Positions 1-9,713 of a stretch of 64,000 nucleotides of DNA are shown one piece after another; positions within the stretch are counted from its first letter, which is position 1; every line of letters starts with the position of its first letter. Location: assembly GCF_010119235.1 (NCBI RefSeq), contig NZ_JAAATZ010000001.1, positions 650,501 to 714,500 of the forward strand, in the 5' to 3' direction. The notes beneath the pieces are model-generated. The model was not told the DNA's origin. It ran no database searches and was given only the letters and a program-made list of their open reading frames with translations. The position numbers and the translations under genes were made by a program. Source of the stretch: Flavobacterium phycosphaerae. Lineage in GTDB: Bacteria; Bacteroidota; Bacteroidia; Flavobacteriales; Flavobacteriaceae.

Positions 1-747
1 TTTTCCACCAAAGAATATTCTCCCGAAGAATTAGCTCAATTTGAAGACGAACAAGCCCATTTAAAAGCTATTGAAACTGAAGGTGTAGAACCCAAATCCA
101 GCTTAATGGACATTTTCGAAGATTTTCGAAAAATGCCTACCACCATGAAACAGTTGAGCTGGGTACAGTTCTTTTCTTGGTTTGCTTTGTTTGGCATGTG
201 GGTATTTACCACTCCGGCTATTGCCCAACACATTTATGGTTTGTCGGTAGAAGACCATACCAGCCGGGCCTTTCAAGAAGCGGGTGACTGGGTTGGCGTT
301 ATCTTCGGAGTATACAACTTGGTTTCTGCCTTGGTAGCTTTGTTTCTATTGCCAATTTTGGCCAAAAACTTCGGAAGAAAAAAGACACACTCTATTTCCC
401 TAATTGCAGGTGGTTTAGGCTTACTGTCGATGTATTTTATGCCCAATAAAGAAATGCTGATTCTGTCAATGATAGGGGTTGGTATAGCTTGGGCCAGCAT
501 CTTATCTATGCCTTATGCTATTCTGGCCGGTGCCATATCACCAAAGAAAATGGGTGTTTATATGGGCATATTCAATTTCTTTATCGTAATCCCACAAATC
601 ATCAATGCTCTTATTGGTGGTCCGTTAGTAAAATATTTATACGGAGACCACGCTATTTATGCCTTAATGACCAGTGGCGTTAGTTTTCTTATAGCCGCGG
701 CTCTTGTCGTAAAAGTAAAAGATGTTGATGACGTAATACAAAATTAA
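1..747 (+). CDS. Sugar MFS transporter, C-terminal part (5' end outside window)
   Basis: The reading frame is open from base 1, so the N-terminal half of the gene lies outside the window; 248 residues are present. They contain about six hydrophobic segments, including a Trp/Phe-rich one (WVQFFSWFALFGMWVF), a basic cytoplasmic loop (FGRKKTHS) and a typical last helix pair. This fits the GPH/SLC45-like maltose or sucrose symporters of Bacteroidota. It stops directly before pgmB (TAA then ATG with no gap), which supports import of maltose or a related glucoside for the phosphorolytic pathway encoded next. The family is fairly sure; the substrate is inferred from the neighbours. Confidence 0.85.
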   Translation, partial: FSTKEYSPEELAQFEDEQAHLKAIETEGVEPKSSLMDIFEDFRKMPTTMKQLSWVQFFSWFALFGMWVFTTPAIAQHIYGLSVEDHTSRAFQEAGDWVGVIFGVYNLVSALVALFLLPILAKNFGRKKTHSISLIAGGLGLLSMYFMPNKEMLILSMIGVGIAWASILSMPYAILAGAISPKKMGVYMGIFNFFIVIPQIINALIGGPLVKYLYGDHAIYALMTSGVSFLIAAALVVKVKDVDDVIQN

Positions 748-1401
748 ATGAGTAAAAAAGCATTCATTTTCGATCTGGACGGCGTTATTGTTGACACCGC
801 TAAATACCACTTTTTAGCCTGGCAAAAAATAGCGAGCCAACTTGGCATCGAATTTACCCCCGAACACAACGAAGAACTAAAGGGTGTTAGCCGCGTTCGT
901 TCGCTTGACATCATTTTAGCCTTAGGCAATATCGAAATCGGTCAAGAAGAAAAAAACAAATGGCTGACCCAAAAAAACGAAGATTACCTCTCCTACATTG
1001 AGCACATGGATGAAACTGAAATTTTGCCCGGAGTAGTCAATATATTAGAATTCATTAAAGAAAAAAAACAGCTAATAGCCTTGGGATCGGCAAGCAAAAA
1101 TGCCCGTCCCATATTAGAAAAAGTCAAAATTCTGCATTTGTTTGATGCCATTGTTGATGGTAACGATGTAACGAATGCCAAACCGGATCCGGAGGTTTTC
1201 CTCAGAGCCGCCAAATTGGTAAAAGCCAAAAACGCCAATGCTATTGTATTTGAAGATTCAGTTGCAGGAATTCAGGCAGCCAACATAGCCAATATGATAA
1301 GTGTAGGAATTGGAGACGCCAACATACTGCACGAAGCAAAATATAATTTTAAAGATTTTACCTTCATGGACACTTCCTTTATTGAAGCGCTGATGAACTA
1401 A
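748..1401 (+). CDS. pgmB: Beta-phosphoglucomutase (HAD family)
   Basis: 217 residues, the normal length for beta-PGM. The HAD nucleophile motif FDLDGVIVD sits at residues 7-15, with the acid/base Asp two after the nucleophile. A cap region follows (KGVSRVRSLDIIL resembles the substrate loop of beta-PGM), then the Ser motif LGSASKNA and the Mg-binding end motif VFEDSVAGIQAA. It converts beta-glucose-1-phosphate to glucose-6-phosphate in the cytoplasm. It lies between the transporter and a GH65 phosphorylase that would release beta-glucose-1-phosphate, so function and context agree. Start ATG abuts the upstream stop, indicating co-translation. Confidence 0.94.
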   Translation: MSKKAFIFDLDGVIVDTAKYHFLAWQKIASQLGIEFTPEHNEELKGVSRVRSLDIILALGNIEIGQEEKNKWLTQKNEDYLSYIEHMDETEILPGVVNILEFIKEKKQLIALGSASKNARPILEKVKILHLFDAIVDGNDVTNAKPDPEVFLRAAKLVKAKNANAIVFEDSVAGIQAANIANMISVGIGDANILHEAKYNFKDFTFMDTSFIEALMN

Positions 1402-1433
1402 AATTGAATGATAAAAGGAAAATAAAAAATACA

Positions 1434-3743
1434 ATGAACCAAGATTATATAAAACCAGACAATTGGTCAATTATTGAAGAAGGATTTGATGCCGAACAAG
1501 TAAAATCATCCGAAAGCCTTTTCAGTATTGGAAACGGTGCCATGGGGCAACGCGCCAATTTTGAAGAACACTATTCCGGAGCAACTTTTCAGGGAAGTTA
1601 TATTGCGGGTATTTATTATCCGGACAAAACCAAAGTGGGCTGGTGGAAAAACGGTTATCCGGAGTATTTCGCCAAAGTACTTAATGCCCCAAGCTGGATT
1701 GGAATTCAAGTTGAAATCAATGGAGAATTGTTAGATTTAGCCACTTGCAAAGTCGGCAACTTCAAAAGAGAGCTTAACATGAAAGAAGGTTGGTATCACC
1801 GCTCGTTTGATGCCACATTAAAAAACGGTACCGAGGTTTCAGTCAATGTGCGCCGCTTTCTTTCTTTAGATTTGGATGAATTAGGAGTAATCAATTATGA
1901 AGTGACTCCAAAAAACCAAGAAGCAACTGTAGTTTTTAAACCGTTTTTAGACGCAGGCGTTCACAACGAAGATGCCAATTGGGAAGAAAAATTTTGGGAA
2001 CCATTAGCAACCGAACATACCGACAATGAAGCCTATGTAGTAGCGCGCACCTTCAAAACCCATTTCGAGGTAACGACCTATATGCACAATACCATATTAA
2101 TCAACAATGTAAATCAAAACTTCAAACCCATATTTGTAGACACAACTTCGGACAAAGTAGTCTTTACTTATGAAACATTAGTGGCTAAAGGGCAAACCAT
2201 AACCTTGCAAAAGCTGGGTGGGTATACCGTATCCATGAATCATGAAGCCAATCAGTTGGTTCCGGCAGCGCAAAACGTAATTCAAAAAGCTTTGGCTTTA
2301 GGCTATGACAAATTGCTGCAAAATCAAATCGACGCTTGGGCCAAAATCTGGGAGATGAGCGACATTACCATTGAGGGCGATGTGAAAGCACAACAGGGTA
2401 TTCGCTTCAATATTTTCCAATTAAACCAAACTTACTTAGGAAAAGATTCCCGATTAAATATCGGACCGAAAGGATTCACCGGAGAAAAATACGGTGGGTC
2501 AACTTATTGGGATACCGAAGCCTATTGTATTCCGTTTTACATGGCAACGAAAGACCAGCAAGTGGCCCGAAACCTTTTGACTTATCGTTACAATCAATTG
2601 GACAAAGCCATAGAAAATGCGGAGAAAAACTTGGGATTCAAAAACGGAGCCGCTTTATATCCAATGGTAACCATGAATGGCGAAGAATGTCATAACGAAT
2701 GGGAAATCACTTTTGAAGAAATCCACCGAAACGGTGCCATTGCTTTTGCTATTTTCAATTACTACAGATTTACCGGTGATTACAGTTACATTCCCGAAAA
2801 AGGATTAGAAGTGTTAATCGGTATTGCGCGTTTTTGGCACCAAAGAGCCACTTACTCTACCCACAGAAATCAGTATGTGATTCTGGGAGTGACCGGTCCA
2901 AACGAATACGAAAACAACGTCAATAATAATTTCTATACTAATTATTTGGCCAAATGGTGTATCGATTATGCCATCGAACAAATCAACAAAGTACAAACAG
3001 AATACACCACAGATTATGTTCGCATCATGAACAAAGTCAAATTATCGGAATCAGAAATCGGGCATTGGAAAGCCGTTGCCGATAATATGTATTTCCCCTA
3101 TTCCGAAGAACACGATGTGTATTTACAGCAAGACGGTTTCTTAGATAAAGATTTAGTCAAAGTGCATGATTTGGATAAAAGTCAACGTCCTATCAATCAA
3201 AAATGGTCTTGGGACCGAATCCTGCGTTCGCCTTACATCAAACAGGCCGATACTTTACAAGGATTTTATTTCTTCGAAGATCATTTTACCAAAGAACAAC
3301 TGGAAAAACATTTCGATTTTTACGAACCATTTACGGTGCATGAAAGTTCGCTTTCGCCATGCGTTCATTCAATACAAGCAGCAACTCTTGGCCGAATGGA
3401 ACAAGCCTATACCTTCTATTTAAGAACTTCCCGCTTAGACTTAGACGATTACAACAAAGAAGTCGAAGAAGGGCTGCACATCACGTCAATGGCAGGAACT
3501 TGGATGAGTATTGTGGAAGGTTTTGGCGGCATGCGTGTCAAAAACGATACTTTACATTTCGAACCGAGAATTCCGGCAGAGTGGAATGGCTACTCGTTTA
3601 AAATCAATTTCAGAAACCAAATCCTGAAAGTTTCGGTACATCAAAAAGAAACCAAATTTTCACTCGAAGGCGACAAAGAACTGACCGTTTATGTGAACGG
3701 AAAAGCAATTCTGGTAGAGCCTAACAGCTTGGTTACCGTTTAA
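1434..3743 (+). CDS. GH65 glycoside phosphorylase (maltose/kojibiose type)
   Basis: 769 residues from ATG 1434. An upstream TTG at 1404 is in frame, but the ATG gives the family-like N-terminus (MNQDYIKPDNWSIIEEGFD). Family landmarks are GNGAMGQRANFEE near the start, the WDTEAYCIPFY segment in the (alpha/alpha)6 barrel, and the Glu-rich NEWEITFEE stretch at about residues 421-429 where GH65 enzymes carry the general acid. The C-terminal beta domain is present. It should phosphorolyse an alpha-glucosyl disaccharide, most likely maltose, to glucose and beta-glucose-1-phosphate in the cytoplasm (no signal peptide). pgmB immediately upstream is the classic partner. Kojibiose or trehalose as substrate cannot be excluded from sequence alone. 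Confidence 0.93.
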   Translation: MNQDYIKPDNWSIIEEGFDAEQVKSSESLFSIGNGAMGQRANFEEHYSGATFQGSYIAGIYYPDKTKVGWWKNGYPEYFAKVLNAPSWIGIQVEINGELLDLATCKVGNFKRELNMKEGWYHRSFDATLKNGTEVSVNVRRFLSLDLDELGVINYEVTPKNQEATVVFKPFLDAGVHNEDANWEEKFWEPLATEHTDNEAYVVARTFKTHFEVTTYMHNTILINNVNQNFKPIFVDTTSDKVVFTYETLVAKGQTITLQKLGGYTVSMNHEANQLVPAAQNVIQKALALGYDKLLQNQIDAWAKIWEMSDITIEGDVKAQQGIRFNIFQLNQTYLGKDSRLNIGPKGFTGEKYGGSTYWDTEAYCIPFYMATKDQQVARNLLTYRYNQLDKAIENAEKNLGFKNGAALYPMVTMNGEECHNEWEITFEEIHRNGAIAFAIFNYYRFTGDYSYIPEKGLEVLIGIARFWHQRATYSTHRNQYVILGVTGPNEYENNVNNNFYTNYLAKWCIDYAIEQINKVQTEYTTDYVRIMNKVKLSESEIGHWKAVADNMYFPYSEEHDVYLQQDGFLDKDLVKVHDLDKSQRPINQKWSWDRILRSPYIKQADTLQGFYFFEDHFTKEQLEKHFDFYEPFTVHESSLSPCVHSIQAATLGRMEQAYTFYLRTSRLDLDDYNKEVEEGLHITSMAGTWMSIVEGFGGMRVKNDTLHFEPRIPAEWNGYSFKINFRNQILKVSVHQKETKFSLEGDKELTVYVNGKAILVEPNSLVTV

Positions 3744-3755
3744 ATCATAACACTT

Positions 3756-3790
3756 AAACCCGACCGTTTTTCAAAATGTGTCGGGTTTTT
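3756..3790 (+). terminator. Hairpin with T-run between GH65 and first amylase gene
   Basis: AAACCCGAC (3756-3764) pairs with GTCGGGTTT (3780-3788), with further pairing inside the loop, followed by T-rich sequence. It looks like an intrinsic terminator or attenuator that could lower expression of the secreted amylase genes relative to the cytoplasmic ones upstream. Confidence 0.7.
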
Positions 3791-3804
3791 AATTTTAGTA
3801 TCCT

Positions 3805-5637
3805 ATGAAAAAAATTGCCCTGTTATCACTTTTAGTCACTGCGGTTTCATTCGCGCAGGTTCAAAAAACAGAACCGCCATTTTGGTGGAGTGACATGAAT
3901 CTTTCCAATGTTCAAATAATGTTCTACGGGAAAAATATTGCCCAAAATGAGGTAACCGTTTCCAATAGTATCGTCATCACAGGCATTCAAAAAACCGAAA
4001 ATCCTAACTACATTTTCGTAACCATCGACACTAAAAATTTACCGGCTCAGGATTTCGATTTTACCTTTAAAAACGGTAAAAAGTCATTTACTCAAAAGTA
4101 CTCCCTGAAAGCCAGAAAAGCCGATTCCAAATTCCGCAAAGGATACGATAGTTCCGATATGATTTATTTAATCATGTCAGACCGTTTTGCCAATGGAAAT
4201 CCTAACAACGACAGCGATGCCTCAGTAACCGAAAAAGCCGATCGAAACAATCCCAACGGGAGACATGGCGGCGATATTCAGGGCATCATTAAAAATTTAG
4301 ACTATATCCAATCCCTTGGTGCAACAGCCGTTTGGCCCACACCGCTTTGTGAAGATAATGACGAAAGAGGTTCGTATCATACTTACGGCCAATCCGATGT
4401 CTATAAAATAGACCCGCGCTTCGGAACCAATGAAGAATACCTCAAACTAAGTGCTGAACTACACCAACGCGGCATGAAAAACATATTAGACTATGTGACC
4501 AATCACTGGGGCTGGCAACATTGGATGATTAAAGATTTACCAACCTATGATTGGATTCATCAATTTCCGGGTTATTCGCAATCCAACTACCGCATGACCA
4601 CACAATTTGACACCAATGCTTCAGCAATAGACCATAAAAATTGTGTTGATGGTTGGTTTGTAAAATCGATGCCCGACCTAAATCAATCCAATCCATTGGT
4701 CCTAAATTACCTGACGCAAAATGCCATTTGGTGGATTGAATATGCTGATTTAGACGGTTTCCGCGTGGATACTTATTCCTATAATGACAAAGAAGGTATC
4801 GCCAAGTGGACGAAAGCCATCACCGATGAATACCCGAATTTCAACATCGTTGGTGAAGTGTGGATGCACAGCCAAGCACAAATGGCCTATTGGCAAAAAG
4901 ATAGTAAAATAGGGGCCATCGAAAGTTACAATTCGCATTTGCCAAGCGTGATGGACTTTACTTTGCACGATGCTTTAGAAAAAGTTTTCAATGAAGACAA
5001 AGCGGAATGGGATAAAGGGATGATTAAAATTTATGACAATTTTGCCAACGATTTTCTGTATCCGAATAGCAACAATATATTGGTTTTTGCCGAAAACCAT
5101 GATACGAATCGTTTCAATCAAGCCTATAAAAATGATTTTAAAAAATACCAAATGGTTATGACCTTGATTGCAACCATTCGTGGAATTCCGCAATTGTATT
5201 ATGGTTCCGAAATCGGTATGGCAGGGGACAAAGGTAAAGGTGACGGGGATATTCGCAGAGATTTTCCTGGTGGTTGGAATGGCGATACTAACAATGCTTA
5301 TACGAAAACCGGAAGAACCGAAGAACAAAACAAATTCTATGATTTCACAGCCAAGTTATTCAATTGGAGAAAAACAAAATCAGTCATCCATACCGGAAAA
5401 ATGATGCATTATGTTCCGGAAAATAACGTGTATGTTTACTTTCGCTATTACGAACAGGAAACTGTAATGGTGGTCATTAATAATAATCCGGAGAAACAAA
5501 CCTTCAAAACCAATCGTTTTACGGAAAGAATCGAAAATTACACTTCAGGGAAAGACATCCTAACCGATAAATCGTTTGATTTAAAAAATGAGATGACCAT
5601 TGACGGAAAATCTACTTTGATATTGGAATTAAAATAA
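3805..5637 (+). CDS. Secreted GH13 amylase / neopullulanase-like (SusA type)
   Basis: 610 residues beginning with a Sec signal peptide (MKKIALLSLLVTAVSFAQ). Residues about 25-105 form an N-terminal beta domain of the cyclomaltodextrinase/neopullulanase kind; the GH13 barrel begins at about 120 (MIYLIMSDRFANG). Catalytic residues are visible: nucleophile Asp322 in GFRVDTYSY, acid Glu351 in GEVWMH, and Asp433 in AENHDTNR. It should hydrolyse alpha-1,4-glucans or cyclodextrins in the periplasm or at the surface. Closest in architecture to SusA-like enzymes. Its gene follows a terminator-like hairpin and precedes the GH31 gene by a few bases, so the three hydrolases probably form a sub-operon. 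Confidence 0.92.
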   Translation: MKKIALLSLLVTAVSFAQVQKTEPPFWWSDMNLSNVQIMFYGKNIAQNEVTVSNSIVITGIQKTENPNYIFVTIDTKNLPAQDFDFTFKNGKKSFTQKYSLKARKADSKFRKGYDSSDMIYLIMSDRFANGNPNNDSDASVTEKADRNNPNGRHGGDIQGIIKNLDYIQSLGATAVWPTPLCEDNDERGSYHTYGQSDVYKIDPRFGTNEEYLKLSAELHQRGMKNILDYVTNHWGWQHWMIKDLPTYDWIHQFPGYSQSNYRMTTQFDTNASAIDHKNCVDGWFVKSMPDLNQSNPLVLNYLTQNAIWWIEYADLDGFRVDTYSYNDKEGIAKWTKAITDEYPNFNIVGEVWMHSQAQMAYWQKDSKIGAIESYNSHLPSVMDFTLHDALEKVFNEDKAEWDKGMIKIYDNFANDFLYPNSNNILVFAENHDTNRFNQAYKNDFKKYQMVMTLIATIRGIPQLYYGSEIGMAGDKGKGDGDIRRDFPGGWNGDTNNAYTKTGRTEEQNKFYDFTAKLFNWRKTKSVIHTGKMMHYVPENNVYVYFRYYEQETVMVVINNNPEKQTFKTNRFTERIENYTSGKDILTDKSFDLKNEMTIDGKSTLILELK

Positions 5638-5686
5638 CGACATGAAATCGAAGATTCACGAATACAGAAAAAACAATTATTTAAGC

Positions 5687-8053
5687 ATGGGTAAAAAACT
5701 ACTTCTTCTCTTATTCATTACTTCGGTTTCATTGGCTCAAAATGTAAATCGAAAATACAAATCACATAAATGGGAAAACGGCTTTTTAAAAGTAGTAGTT
5801 ACCGATGGAGAATACCGATTCAAAGTTCTATCGGATAAGATTACTGAAACCTCATTTATTCCTAACGGACAAAGTTACAATCCGGTTTCGGAAGCTGTGG
5901 TACTTGACAAACCTTCGGGCAAAATTTCCAAAACAGAAAGCGATAAGTACCTTGAAATAGGCACAAAATCATTGACCGTTCATATTGATAAAAAGCCATT
6001 TCGCATACAGTATTTAAAAAACAGCAACCCGATCTTTTCTGAAAAAACAGGCTACACCAAAAAAGATTCAACCGAAGTCCTGACTTTCAACTTAGATAAA
6101 ACAGAAGCGCTTTATGGTGGTGGAGCCAGAGCGCTTGGCATGAACCGTCGCGGCAATCGTTTGCAGTTATACAATCGGGCACACTATGGGTACGAAACCC
6201 GGGCTGAATTGATGAATTTCTGTATTCCAATGGTGCTTTCTTCTAAAATGTATGCCGTGCATTTTGACAATTCAGCTATTGGCTATTTGGATTTAGACAG
6301 CAAAAAAGACAATACGCTCAGTTACGAAACTATATCGGGAAGAAAAACATACCAAGTTATCGTTGGCGACACCTGGACTGATTTGGTTTCCAATTATACT
6401 GATTTGACCGGAAAACAACCCTTACCACCACGTTGGGCTTTCGGAAATTTCTCCAGCCGTTTTGGCTACCGTTCGCAAGAGTCACTGGAAGGAACCATTC
6501 GCAAATTTGAAGAAAACAATATTCCGGTTGATGCCATTATTCTCGATTTATACTGGTTCGGAAAAACCATAAAAGGCACTATGGGTAATTTGGATTGGGA
6601 CAAAGACAACTGGCCTAATCCGGATAAAATGATAGCCGATTTGAATGCTAAAGGCGTCAAAACAATTTTGATTACTGAACCTTTCATTCTGACCACCTCA
6701 TCAAAATGGCAGGAAGCCGTTAACAAAAATATATTGGTCACCGATAAAACCGGAAAACCGGCTACTTGGGATTTTTATTTTGGCAATACCAGTGTCGTTG
6801 ATATCTTCAAACCTGAAGGCAAGGATTGGTTTTGGAATGTTTATAAAAGATTAATTAACCAAGGCGTTGGAGGTCTTTGGGGTGATTTGGGCGAACCGGA
6901 AGTTTTTCCGTCAAAAGCCATTACGGCTGGTGGCAAAGCGGATGAAGTGCATAACATTTACGGACACCATTGGGCCAAATTAGTAGCGGACGGTTACAAA
7001 AAAGATTTCCCAACTCAGCGTCCATTTATCCTGATGCGCTCCGGGTATTCGGGCTCTCAACGCTATGGCATGATTCCGTGGAGTGGCGATGTAAGCCGTT
7101 CTTGGGGCGGATTGCAAAGTCAAATGGAAATTTCTTTACAAATGGGAATGCAAGGTCTGGCTTATATGCACTCGGATTTAGGTGGATTTGCCGGCGATTA
7201 TTTTGATAACGAACTCTATTTACGCTGGTTACAATACGGTGTTTTCCAACCGATATTTCGTCCACATGCTCAGGAAGATGTGGCTTCCGAAGTAGCCCGA
7301 AAAGATATTGTTACTATGGCCAAAGCCAAAAAACAAGTGGAACTGCGTTACCAATTGATGCCCTATAATTACACTTTGGCATTCGACAACAACCAAAAAG
7401 GAACTCCGCTAATGCGTCCGTTATTTTTTGAAGAACCCGAGAATGAAAAGCTTCAAACCGTCAGTCAAACTTATCTTTGGGGGAACGATTTTTTAGTAAC
7501 ACCTATTACCAAATCGGGGGTTACTTCAACTGAAATTTATTTCCCGAAGAGCAGCAATTGGTTTGATTTTTATTCCGATGAAAAACACGAAGCAGGAAGT
7601 ATTGCAAAAGTAGTTGTAGCCGAAGACCACATCCCAGTTTTTGTACGTGGCGGGAGTTTTATTCCGATGATTCCAACCATTCAGAACACAACAAAATATT
7701 CTTTAGCTAACTTTGATTTGCATTTTTATTTTGATAAAACTGTTGCCAATTCAACCGGGAAAGTATACCATGATGATGGACTGACGCCCAATGATTTTGA
7801 AAAAGAAGCTTATGAAATCCTGAATTTCAACAGCACCAATAAAAGCGACACTTTGATTCTAAAATTAAACACCGAAACCGGGAAAAATTTTGAGGCTACC
7901 GATAAAACCATTACCGTTTTGATTCACAATATCAAAGCCAAGCGTATCTTTGTAAACAATCAAGAACGTTTTTATAAAACATTCAGCGAACCGCTAAAGA
8001 TTGCCGTTGATTGCAAAAAAGGAACCATTCAGGAACTAAAAATCGAATATTAA
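5687..8053 (+). CDS. Secreted GH31 alpha-glucosidase
   Basis: 788 residues from ATG 5687. The longer frame starts at 5642, but the 15 extra residues are polar, whereas ATG 5687 opens directly on a signal peptide (MGKKLLLLLFITSVSLAQ). GH31 landmarks: LYGGGARALGMNRRG in the N-terminal domain, nucleophile Asp in WGDLGEPE (residue 400), acid/base Asp in WSGDVSRSWGG (residue 468), and the C-terminal beta domains with FVRGGSFIPM. Expected to release glucose from the non-reducing ends of malto-oligosaccharides in the periplasm. It sits between two GH13 genes, consistent with stepwise starch breakdown. Variation WGDLGE instead of the commoner WxDMNE is seen in several Bacteroidota GH31 members, so substrate detail stays open. 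Confidence 0.92.
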   Translation: MGKKLLLLLFITSVSLAQNVNRKYKSHKWENGFLKVVVTDGEYRFKVLSDKITETSFIPNGQSYNPVSEAVVLDKPSGKISKTESDKYLEIGTKSLTVHIDKKPFRIQYLKNSNPIFSEKTGYTKKDSTEVLTFNLDKTEALYGGGARALGMNRRGNRLQLYNRAHYGYETRAELMNFCIPMVLSSKMYAVHFDNSAIGYLDLDSKKDNTLSYETISGRKTYQVIVGDTWTDLVSNYTDLTGKQPLPPRWAFGNFSSRFGYRSQESLEGTIRKFEENNIPVDAIILDLYWFGKTIKGTMGNLDWDKDNWPNPDKMIADLNAKGVKTILITEPFILTTSSKWQEAVNKNILVTDKTGKPATWDFYFGNTSVVDIFKPEGKDWFWNVYKRLINQGVGGLWGDLGEPEVFPSKAITAGGKADEVHNIYGHHWAKLVADGYKKDFPTQRPFILMRSGYSGSQRYGMIPWSGDVSRSWGGLQSQMEISLQMGMQGLAYMHSDLGGFAGDYFDNELYLRWLQYGVFQPIFRPHAQEDVASEVARKDIVTMAKAKKQVELRYQLMPYNYTLAFDNNQKGTPLMRPLFFEEPENEKLQTVSQTYLWGNDFLVTPITKSGVTSTEIYFPKSSNWFDFYSDEKHEAGSIAKVVVAEDHIPVFVRGGSFIPMIPTIQNTTKYSLANFDLHFYFDKTVANSTGKVYHDDGLTPNDFEKEAYEILNFNSTNKSDTLILKLNTETGKNFEATDKTITVLIHNIKAKRIFVNNQERFYKTFSEPLKIAVDCKKGTIQELKIEY

Positions 8054-8058
8054 TTACT

Positions 8059-9711
8059 ATGAAAAAAATAACCTTATTATTATTGGCAGCTCTAACCTTG
8101 AGCGGAAACACTTTTGCCCAAAAAAGCAAACCCGTAACTGCAAAAACTCCTTTTATTTGGGAGGCTGCCAACGTATATTTTATAGTAACTGACCGATTTA
8201 AAAACGGCGACGAAGCCAACGATCGTATCATCGACAGAAGAAAACCAACAGGAGTACTAAGAGGGTTTAATGGTGGCGATTTACGCGGTATCATTCAAAA
8301 ACTCGATGAAGGTTACTTTGATAAATTAGGTATCAATGTGATTTGGATGACACCAATCGTGGAGCAAATTCACGAAGGCGTTGACGAAGGAACCGGATTC
8401 ACCTACGGCTTTCATGGCTATTGGACCAAGGACTGGAGTGCTCTTGACCCAAGTTTTGGCACTAAAAAAGAATTAGCTGAATTGGTACAAAAGGCTCATG
8501 CTCGAGGTATTCGTATCATGCTGGATGCGGTGATAAACCACACCGGTCCTGTGACTTCACAAGACCCTGCTTTCCCTTCAGACTGGGTTCGCACTACACC
8601 AAAATGCACTTACAAATCGTATGATACTTATATTAACTGCACCCTTGTGGACAATCTTCCGGATGTAAAAACCGAAAGCACTGCCGAAGTACAAGTACCG
8701 GAATATCTGGCTTACAAATGGGAAAAAGAAGGACGTTACGAAAAAGAAATGGCTTCGCTGGAGGCATTTTTCAAAAAAACCGGGTATCCGAAAGCACCCA
8801 AATATTACATCATGAAATGGCTGTCGGATTACATTACAGAGTTTGGCATTGATGGCTATCGAGTAGATACTGCTAAGCATACTACCGAAGATGTTTGGGC
8901 CGATTTTAAAAAAGTATGTACCACGGCTTTTGTCGAATACAAAAAAAACAATCCAACAAAAGTACTAGATAACAATCCTTTCTTTATGATTGGTGAAGTG
9001 TATGGTTACAACATCGGCAACAAAAAATTCTATGATTTTGGCGATAAGCAAGTAAATTATTTTGAAAACGGTTTTAATGGTTTAATCAATTTTGATTTCA
9101 GAAACGAAGCCAAAATGGACTATGAACCACTCTTCTCTAAATATTCAGATATTTTGAACAACAACTTAAAAGGCAACACGGTAATGAACTATGTTTCCTC
9201 ACATGATGACAGTTACCCTTTTGATAAAAAAAGAGAAAAAACAATAGAAAGCGGTACTAAACTACTCTTAGCTCCAGGCATTTCGCAAGTATATTATGGT
9301 GATGAAAGTGCTCGTTCATTAACTATTGAAGGCGCTCAAGGCGATGCTACTTTGCGTTCTAATATGAATTGGAATGACCTTATTGATAATCCAAAGTCAA
9401 AAGAAACTCTGGCGCATTGGCAAAAACTGGGTAATTTCAGAAAAAATCATCCTGCTGTCGGAGCCGGAGTTCACCAACAAATTGCCGGTACACCTTATAC
9501 CTTCAGCAGAACTTATTCAAATGGAAACTACAGTGATAAAGTGGTGGTGGCTTTGAACTTACCAAAAGACAAAAAAGAGATTCCGGTGGGTACTATTTTC
9601 GCCAATGGAACAAAGGTAAAAGATGCTTATTCAGACAATACTGGTGTTGTTATTGATGGAAAAGTTACTATTGAATCAGATTTCCCTATTGTATTATTGG
9701 AAAAATTATAA
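8059..9711 (+). CDS. Secreted GH13 alpha-amylase
   Basis: 550 residues from ATG 8059, five bases after the GH31 stop. The in-frame extension back to 8011 would overlap GH31 and hide the signal peptide MKKITLLLLAALTLSGNTFA, so the shorter start is chosen. Conserved GH13 regions are present: DAVINHTG (region I), GYRVDTAKH with nucleophile Asp270, GEVYGYN with Glu313, and SSHDDS with Asp383. An insertion between barrel strands includes several Cys and a charged helix (residues about 215-255), typical of the Bacteroidota alpha-amylase subfamily acting on starch outside the cytoplasm. Third hydrolase of the cluster; it probably makes the oligosaccharides that GH31 trims. Confidence 0.91.
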   Translation: MKKITLLLLAALTLSGNTFAQKSKPVTAKTPFIWEAANVYFIVTDRFKNGDEANDRIIDRRKPTGVLRGFNGGDLRGIIQKLDEGYFDKLGINVIWMTPIVEQIHEGVDEGTGFTYGFHGYWTKDWSALDPSFGTKKELAELVQKAHARGIRIMLDAVINHTGPVTSQDPAFPSDWVRTTPKCTYKSYDTYINCTLVDNLPDVKTESTAEVQVPEYLAYKWEKEGRYEKEMASLEAFFKKTGYPKAPKYYIMKWLSDYITEFGIDGYRVDTAKHTTEDVWADFKKVCTTAFVEYKKNNPTKVLDNNPFFMIGEVYGYNIGNKKFYDFGDKQVNYFENGFNGLINFDFRNEAKMDYEPLFSKYSDILNNNLKGNTVMNYVSSHDDSYPFDKKREKTIESGTKLLLAPGISQVYYGDESARSLTIEGAQGDATLRSNMNWNDLIDNPKSKETLAHWQKLGNFRKNHPAVGAGVHQQIAGTPYTFSRTYSNGNYSDKVVVALNLPKDKKEIPVGTIFANGTKVKDAYSDNTGVVIDGKVTIESDFPIVLLEKL

Positions 9712-9713
9712 TC

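Noticed and set aside
4975..5328. 117-residue minus-strand frame inside the GH13 gene
   Set aside because: Shadow of a well supported enzyme gene; no family features.
8011..8058. Upstream extension of the second GH13 gene
   Set aside because: Would overlap GH31 and bury the signal peptide; ATG 8059 fits better.
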